From Ciona intestinalis (taxonomy: Eukaryota; Chordata; Ascidiacea; Phlebobranchia; Cionidae), in assembly GCF_000224145.3 (NCBI RefSeq), contig NW_004190456.2, forward strand, positions 1 through 64,000: 64,000 bases of DNA. Direction: 5' to 3'. The notes under the pieces are model-generated. The model was not told the origin of the DNA. It saw only the letters and a list, made by a program, of their open reading frames with translations, and did no database searches. A program made the translations under genes and the position numbers. Positions within the stretch are counted from its first letter, which is position 1. The number at the start of each line of letters is the position of its first letter. Below, one piece after another: positions 58,201-64,000 of the stretch.

Positions 58201-61200
58201 AACTATTTCTTAAATACTTAATAAAATGATTTTTCAAAATTCACCACAATTTAAACAAAGTCATTAATCGATATATATTAATGATATGTTAAAACCATTC
58301 CTGGATGTACTTAATTTAAATAAAAACAGTCGTTATTGCCTGATCAGTACGGATTTTCTTCATAATTTGGTGAAGAAGCAAGAAAACATTGTCAAAACTT
58401 TTGCCGAACAAATCTGAGAAGTTTTTCAAATCTCTAAGCAGATGATTTTGTAAATGTTGATGACATTCTTCTGCCGTTGTTTTTTTAAGACACCTGGTAA
58501 AGTTGAGCTAGTGATTACAATAAAAACATTACTTTTTGGTTACTTTTAGAATAGCAGAGAAATGGCTTAAATAACTCGGGGTAGTTCATTGTGATTTCTC
58601 CATCTGTTGGGTTGGCCAAATTGTATCAAATTTAGTGACCATCAGTTAAAACATTGTTTACACATTTGCAATATTTTTAACTATCATGTGATCTTGGTAT
58701 TCATAACAAAGCAGATATTCATATTACGTATAAGCATGCAAACAGAGGAAACTTTAAGTTACATTACATACCTTGCCACATCTCCACAATTGTTCACTCT
58801 CATGTAGAATATTAAATGGAGGAAGAATCTTTGAACACAAACTGAAAGTCGACTCAATTCGCGCTCAGGTACTGAAGGTCCCGGAAGTCCAAGTTTGTAT
58901 CCGGCTTGACTGCTTTCTGTGATTTCTTCTGCTCTGTTGCCTGGTTGTAAAGTACCTTCTTTCACACCTCCAATAGGTTGACGACAGTCTGGGCATCGTA
59001 TGTTTGTGGCTACTGGGTTAGTGCAATCACCAATAAAATATGGGTGACCATTTGGACATACATAGGATTTAGGAGCCCGCTGTTGATAACCCGGCATTTG
59101 AAGTTTTATAATATTCATAACATCAAAGTATGATGATTGTGGCATTGTTGGCAGGAACATTGTTTCTATTGACCCTGGATTTGTCATCAAGGTTTTCAGA
59201 TCATTCAACAAAGAGCTTTTGCTTGCAATAAGTGAGAGGCCTAAGTCCACCATCACATCATGAATCTTCTTTAAAACTGGGTTGCTATCCTCACCATTCA
59301 TTGCAGGATCTTTGGGTAAATCTTGGACAAATTTTATCATTAAATCTCCTTTGTCATCATCAAGTTTCACGTTTTCTTGCAGATATTCAAAGACTGAAGT
59401 TTTTAACACTTCAGGTTCAGTTTCTTCACAATCTGGAACCCATTTAACCAAAGCCAGTGAAACCTGTAAAAACTCCTCAGTGGATTCTTCAGCCAGGTTA
59501 CAAAGCTGTGTCAGATCATCTTCATTATCCATACTGTTGATATGTATTAAGGTTTGAACAGCTGCACCATATGTTTCACCAGCTGTGGTGAAAAAGCTCA
59601 AGTTCTTCTTGATATTTTCTTCAGACATCCCAATAACAGATTCAAAGAGCCTTGAATAAAAAGGTAACTTTGATAACTCTTCAAACAAATCTTCACCAAA
59701 CCTTCTGCAAAAGATCTTCACCAAATATCCAGCTGTTACTTTAAGCAGTGGTTGGTTTAAGAAGCCACAAGCATCTTCAAGCAAAGTTGCTTCATTTCCA
59801 GTCAGCGTTTCTTCTGTGATCTCTTTGTACATGCCCCGACCAATACAGAAGCCAGGAAACGTAGCTTGGCGGTTAATCCAAGGTTTTGAAGTTGTGTAAG
59901 TTCAGGCAAATCCTGAAAACTTGTTTGAATTTCATCAAGTTGTTGAGAAGCAAAATCAACCAGAGCTAAAGGATTCTTCTCGTACATGGCAGCGACTTGA
60001 TTATTCAGTGAATCTTCACAACATTGAACGTAAACCATCATCAGTTCTCTTTTATCTTTGACCACTTCGTTAACTGTTTGGAAATGTTGTTCAAGCTCTG
60101 TTTCAATGATCTGTGTGTTGTATCTGAGGAGCAGCTGCAGAATAAATGATCTAATGGTTGGAGATTCATCAAAAGCTGCATTATGTGGGCTCATTTCTCG
60201 GGTGTTTTGGCTGCAAATAACCAACTCATGTAAAGCTTTAGAGACATCCTTGTCTAAGCAGGTTTTGCTTTCAGTATTTCCCGATTCTGGAAAACACAGT
60301 GTTGACAAATATTCCAAGAAGAAACTTGTGCTGTTAGCTTTGAATGTTGCAAGTTTACTTTCATTTTTATTAGAGAGTTGTGTTGGTTCTATATTGAAAT
60401 CATCAGGAATACCAACTCTACATGTTGGACAATTAGTTCCATTCTGAATGCACTTAAAGCACATATGATGTTTGCATGGAAGAACAACCGGATCCACCAC
60501 TTTTGCTTTGTTGCAGCTTTTACAATTGATATTTTCCCAGTTAACCAAAAACTTTAATCTGACATCATTGGTGCAACCTCTTAGGCTTTTTATCACAATG
60601 TTTAGGAACTTTCCGCTTTGTAAACCTGCCATATAGGCTCCCCTGCACAATCTCTTAGCTAATGGAGCGAGAATTTCAAGATATTGCTGAAAAATATTTG
60701 GCTCTAACCCTGGTGGAACCAACTGTTGCAGGAATAGATCAGTAAATGAAATTGCTTTGAACAACTTTCTGGTCTCCTGATCACAAGTTTCAATCAGTTC
60801 AGATGAAATAGTTTTAAGTTGTCTCATTGAATTTGTCCATTTCTGGTATTTTTTAAACTTTCCCAAGTTGTCTGCATCACGTTCATTTGAGTTACAACAA
60901 TGCGGAAAGCAGTGACTGGTAGCATCAGTTGGCATTTGTTTGCTTGGTCTTCTTGACATCTTTTAACATTCCCTTTGTCAAGGACGCCTGGGAAGAGTGA
61001 AACCAACAAGGAAAACTGATTCAATGCAGATGTGGATTGCTTCATAAGTGTAAACGCTCTGAATACAGGGTTGGAAACAATATTTGGATCATGACTTGCT
61101 GTGCACATTTCCAGGAATGCTTGTTGAATGACATCATATTCAAGAGGGTTATCACTTTTGTGGTATAGATGAATCATATCATGCAGGTAATGCTTCAACA

Positions 61201-63825
61201 CAGTTCCCATTTTGTGATTAAGCGCATCTAGAATTGGTCTGTTTAATGCTGACTTGGTTTGCAATTCCATAAACATCTCTGCCATGTTCCCCACCCCAGT
61301 TTGAACCAATGCTTCCCAGGATTGATTAAATATACCACATAGCCTTCTACTAAAAGGGAATTTGCCAGCAAAATGAATTGATCCTTCAATCTTATAAGTT
61401 GCTGCCTTTCCAACAGTGCCATGGCTTTTAAAGTCAGAGATTTCGGGAAGAATGAACAAACTCATCCATAGGTCACGCATTTGGTTTTGTTCATTCTTTG
61501 ATTCCATTTCCTGCAGCAACAAATTTAAGTTCTGGTCACTATCTATCTTACTGATGATATAAGCAAGAATATTTTCAGTAGTGTTCTTCAAAGACAACCA
61601 CAGTGTTTTCTGGAGTGTCCCACCCTCACTTAAAGATGTATGTGACATAGCTTCACGTACATACCACGGACGCCTGAAATCAGATATTTCTCTTTCTTGT
61701 AATATCTTTACCATGTATTTGAGCATATGAGGCAGAAAGTGTTGACCAACTTCGTGTTTGGACGAGCACAATGAAGCAAGTTCATGAATAAGGTTTTGCT
61801 GGTGTGCAGTGGAGTCACTTTGTAGTTTCAGCATTGCTTGTGGTATGGATTTTTTCACCAGTACTTCCATATCTACAAGAGCATCACTTTTGTCTCCAAG
61901 CTCAAACGCTTTATAAGAAACATCCATCACTTTGTGGATGCTTTTGTTCCAGAATTGACTTGGTGGGCCGATGTAGTCAGTGGACATTCGTAACTCATCC
62001 ACGTGGACTAAGGTATAATCTGAACTATGGATTCCCATCAGTTTGTTTCCAACAAGTTCGTTGCTTTGTCGTTCCATGGTGTACAAGAACGCAACACAAA
62101 CTTTTAAACAATCTTTCTCCCTCATTAAACGTAGGTTGTTTTGAATGCAATTCTTGATGCTGTACTTTGCACAAGCAATTAAGTTGCCGTGAGCATCAGC
62201 CTGAGGACATTGAATGAGTAAAACCCAATGCTCAATTTCATCCTGCGGTTGTTGCATAAGAGTATGTTTGAAAAACGACTCCACATGTTTTGCATAGTCA
62301 TCTTCTGTTTTAAACTGTTGTAAATTGATCAAAGTAACTGAACGCTTCTTCAGTTTCAGTTTTTCTTCAAGTTTTTCTTTATCTTTGTCTGAAAGAATCT
62401 TTGAAAAGGAAGTTACTTCAAAGAGTTTTAGTTGATCTTCAGTCCCAATAAACTGTTGGCCAAGTAATTGCGATAAGCTGTCATGAGTTTGATTCAAATA
62501 TACATCTTGCCACCCAGCAGCTTCTTCTTTCAATCGCGAACTTCCCAATCTAAAAACAGAATCCATGGTTGCAGTGTTGAGAAGCTTCAACTGTGCTTGG
62601 TTATAAGTTTCATTATCATCAGTTGCTCCTTTATTTCTCTGGTCTTGCACAACAAGAACAGCAGATGCTGAGCTATCATCAATGTATCCAACAAAGGCAT
62701 CTTGTTTTGTAAACTGTTTGAATTGCCTTTTTTCATGTGCTGGAACATCAATTGCACTGAAGTGTTGCACCCACTCATTTAGTCGATATGCAGCTGCCTT
62801 TTGATCTCCATCAAGTATACTTTCGGTGGTAAAGATATATTTTTCCAACCTGTTTATCAAAGGGATTGGAAACTCGTTGTACACAATGTTCTTATCCTCA
62901 ATCACAATAAGTTTGAAGTCTTTGGAGACTCTGCATTTGACTCTGTGCCCGCCCAGACCAAGGTCAACATATCTCTGACCCGCAAATGTCACATAGTGCT
63001 GGTTCAGAGCATCATAAAGTGACTCGTACAGATCTCGTAGGTTCAGCAATACTACAGTAGCACCGGACTCCATGCATGCTTTGATGCGATTGATGTTGCG
63101 GCAAACTTCTGTGTAGTTGTTGTCTTGGGGAAAACTGGACCCAAATATGACTTGAAAGTCTTGCAGGTTGGCAATCTTGCTAAGAAGGTTTATTGCTGAG
63201 AAACTGTTTGTAAGAAGAAGTAAAAATCTACTTTCTGAGCCTTTCTGCAAGTTTTCTTGAACAAGTTTTTGAATAGACATCCTCGGGATAGCTTTAAGTT
63301 TAGGCAAGTGATTTAAAAACATCTGAATACAATCTTCTTTTCCACCACTGAAGTTACGTACTATAGCGTTTAAAATGTGATAGTTTTCTAATCTTTTTTC
63401 ATTGGTTGAAACAACTGCAAAGATCATCTTGAGGAGTCCATAATAATCACGAAGTCCAAAGAACTCTTGCTTTTCCTTCTCTTTGATATCCAAATAGGAT
63501 TGAGTGAGGGCTTCAACAAGTTCACCAACAACTTGAAAGGACTTGTTATCAGATGTAAATATTCCTTTTGCAGTAAGTTTCAAGTCAACCTCTGTAGGTT
63601 TACCTCTGTGAACGAAAATGCCCCTGTTCATCTTTGCAGGGTCCAAAGCCCAATTTGAAATCCCGACAAATCCAACTTTTTGAAACCTTTCTCCTGATTT
63701 TGCATCGGCATCATCTGCCTTAAGCTCACAACCTTTCTCAAGCAAAGGATGCAAAACTTTAAGCGGCATCTTTGGTGAGTCTTCTGCAAGGCCAAACTCA
63801 TCTAAAACAACAACTGCCACAAACT
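52290..63825 (-). CDS. RNF213: RNF213 (mysterin) C-terminal part, cut by gap
   Basis: Giant AAA+ E3 ubiquitin ligase; substrates include lipid A of LPS. Coding DNA begins at the right-hand gap. The large exon 58772-63825 has a Walker-B-like VVLDEFGLAEDSPKMPL (63.75-63.82 kb), a RING (CKSC..CKHHMC..CPTC, about 60.39-60.53 kb) and the RZ finger (VCPNGHPYFIGDC..CPDC, about 58.97-59.07 kb). Smaller exons follow: 58340-58493, 57912-58078, 57334-57488, 56841-56940, 56364-56484, 55794-55990, 54880-55048, 54583-54627, 54261-54338, 53762-53878, 53137-53329, 52931-53057, 52290-52503. They track the human C-terminus as I recall it (LANSQYQ/LSNCQYQ; LPTMVYYQD/IPTLVYRHD). The big exon breaks frame twice (near 60,950 and 59,825), each as if one base were missing. 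The exon ending 58340 is followed by GC rather than GT. Confidence 0.93.
52503..52595 (+). repeat. Decayed SINE fragment at the last RNF213 acceptor
   Basis: AAGGCTCAATGCTGCTACCA and GTTGCTCAAACCCAGTGGTC are SINE head/middle words. The fragment abuts the inferred start of the last coding exon. Confidence 0.55.
53443..53602. mobile_element. Inverted-repeat DNA element with GCAGCCAG ends
   Basis: Left ACGCAGCCAGGGGGG, right CCTTATTTTTTTCTGGCTGCGCCAC; the interior is A/T and C runs. The ends resemble the widespread CAGTGGCG..GCCAG inverted-repeat elements. It is flanked by ACGAGGTGTG on both sides (a SINE-tail word), so it may have inserted into a SINE tail. No coding capacity. Confidence 0.5.
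55470..55790 (+). repeat. Full-length composite SINE next to an RNF213 splice donor
   Basis: tRNA-like head (GAAGTTGGTTAGAGCATC, GGGTTCAAGGCTTGTTG), body (CTTGGGCAAGACACTTAACG, CCCAGTGGTCATTAATGGG), tail (GGCACGAGGTGTATGAAGCA, CCTGTGTTATAACGACTGTC) and ATTC-type end (ATTTATTCATCCATTCAAT). It stops about nine bases from the donor of the 55794-55990 exon. Confidence 0.85.
56600..56790 (+). repeat. Composite SINE, 3' truncated
   Basis: GGTCGCACGCCTTTATCTCA, GGTTCGAGGTTCTGCGCTGC, then a shortened body and GTTAGCCATACAATAAAACA. Tail lost after TACGTGGTAAGCCCTAAGC. A further decayed copy lies at about 57515-57630. Confidence 0.7.
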
Positions 63826-64000
63826 NNNNNNNNNNNNNNNNNNNNNNNNNNNNNNNNNNNNNNNNNNNNNNNNNNNNNNNNNNNNNNNNNNNNNNNNNNN
63901 NNNNNNNNNNNNNNNNNNNNNNNNNNNNNNNNNNNNNNNNNNNNNNNNNNNNNNNNNNNNNNNNNNNNNNNNNNNNNNNNNNNNNNNNNNNNNNNNNNNN
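63826..64000. other. Assembly gap (175 N)
   Basis: N run to the window end; the upstream part of RNF213 lies beyond. Confidence 0.99.

Noticed and set aside
60058-60447. 129-codon plus-strand frame inside RNF213
   Set aside because: Antisense shadow of the RING-containing exon.
63400-63825. RNF213 as a degraded pseudogene because of frame breaks
   Set aside because: More than a dozen downstream exons keep frame and splice sites, and RING and RZ cysteines are intact; two single-base breaks fit sequence error better.

Overview
The window looks like nuclear DNA of a solitary tunicate, most likely Ciona (intestinalis/robusta type). The support is AT-rich DNA, short GT-AG introns, chordate gene families, and three interspersed repeat families resembling those I recall from Ciona: a tRNA-headed composite SINE, a ~197-bp MITE with TATAGTAGGGTGGGG ends, and a ~98-bp tail unit that tandemly amplifies. 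I could not run a species match. Two N gaps are present (45981-46030 and 63826-64000).

Layout. 1-7422 (-): 5' part of a CENP-F gene, running off the left edge. 9110-12551 (-): complete alpha-SNAP (NAPA/NAPB). 13051-16002 (-): one uninterrupted ORF fusing a cysteine desulfurase-like PLP enzyme to a TtcA-type tRNA 2-thiocytidine synthetase. 16837-21131 (-): type II membrane O-fucosyltransferase-like protein. 22281-29553 (+): glucoside xylosyltransferase (GXYLT). 33242-36312 (+): DLK-type EGF-repeat membrane protein. 38769-40841 (+): small heat-shock protein. 41188-43955 (-): unknown protein with two ubiquitin-like domains. 46769-50026 (-): MS4A-like tetraspan protein. 52290-63825 (-): C-terminal part of RNF213/mysterin (AAA+ remnant, RING, RZ finger, C-terminal helical region), cut by the right-hand gap.

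How genes relate. The O-fucosyltransferase-like gene and GXYLT are divergent neighbours, with a DLK-like EGF protein next along. GXYLT extends O-glucose on EGF repeats, and three DLK EGF repeats here carry the O-fucose consensus. The other genes look like unrelated neighbours.

The most unusual item is the intronless desulfurase-TtcA fusion, which would be a one-polypeptide tRNA thiolation enzyme in a chordate. Other points of note: roughly 28 copies of the octamer TGACGTCA confined to about 15.7-45.5 kb, with deaminated forms in the flanks; three frame breaks of the same type in CENPF and RNF213 that look like sequence errors; a hAT-like MITE with a perfect 8-bp target duplication; and a composite SINE whose tail has expanded into a minisatellite.
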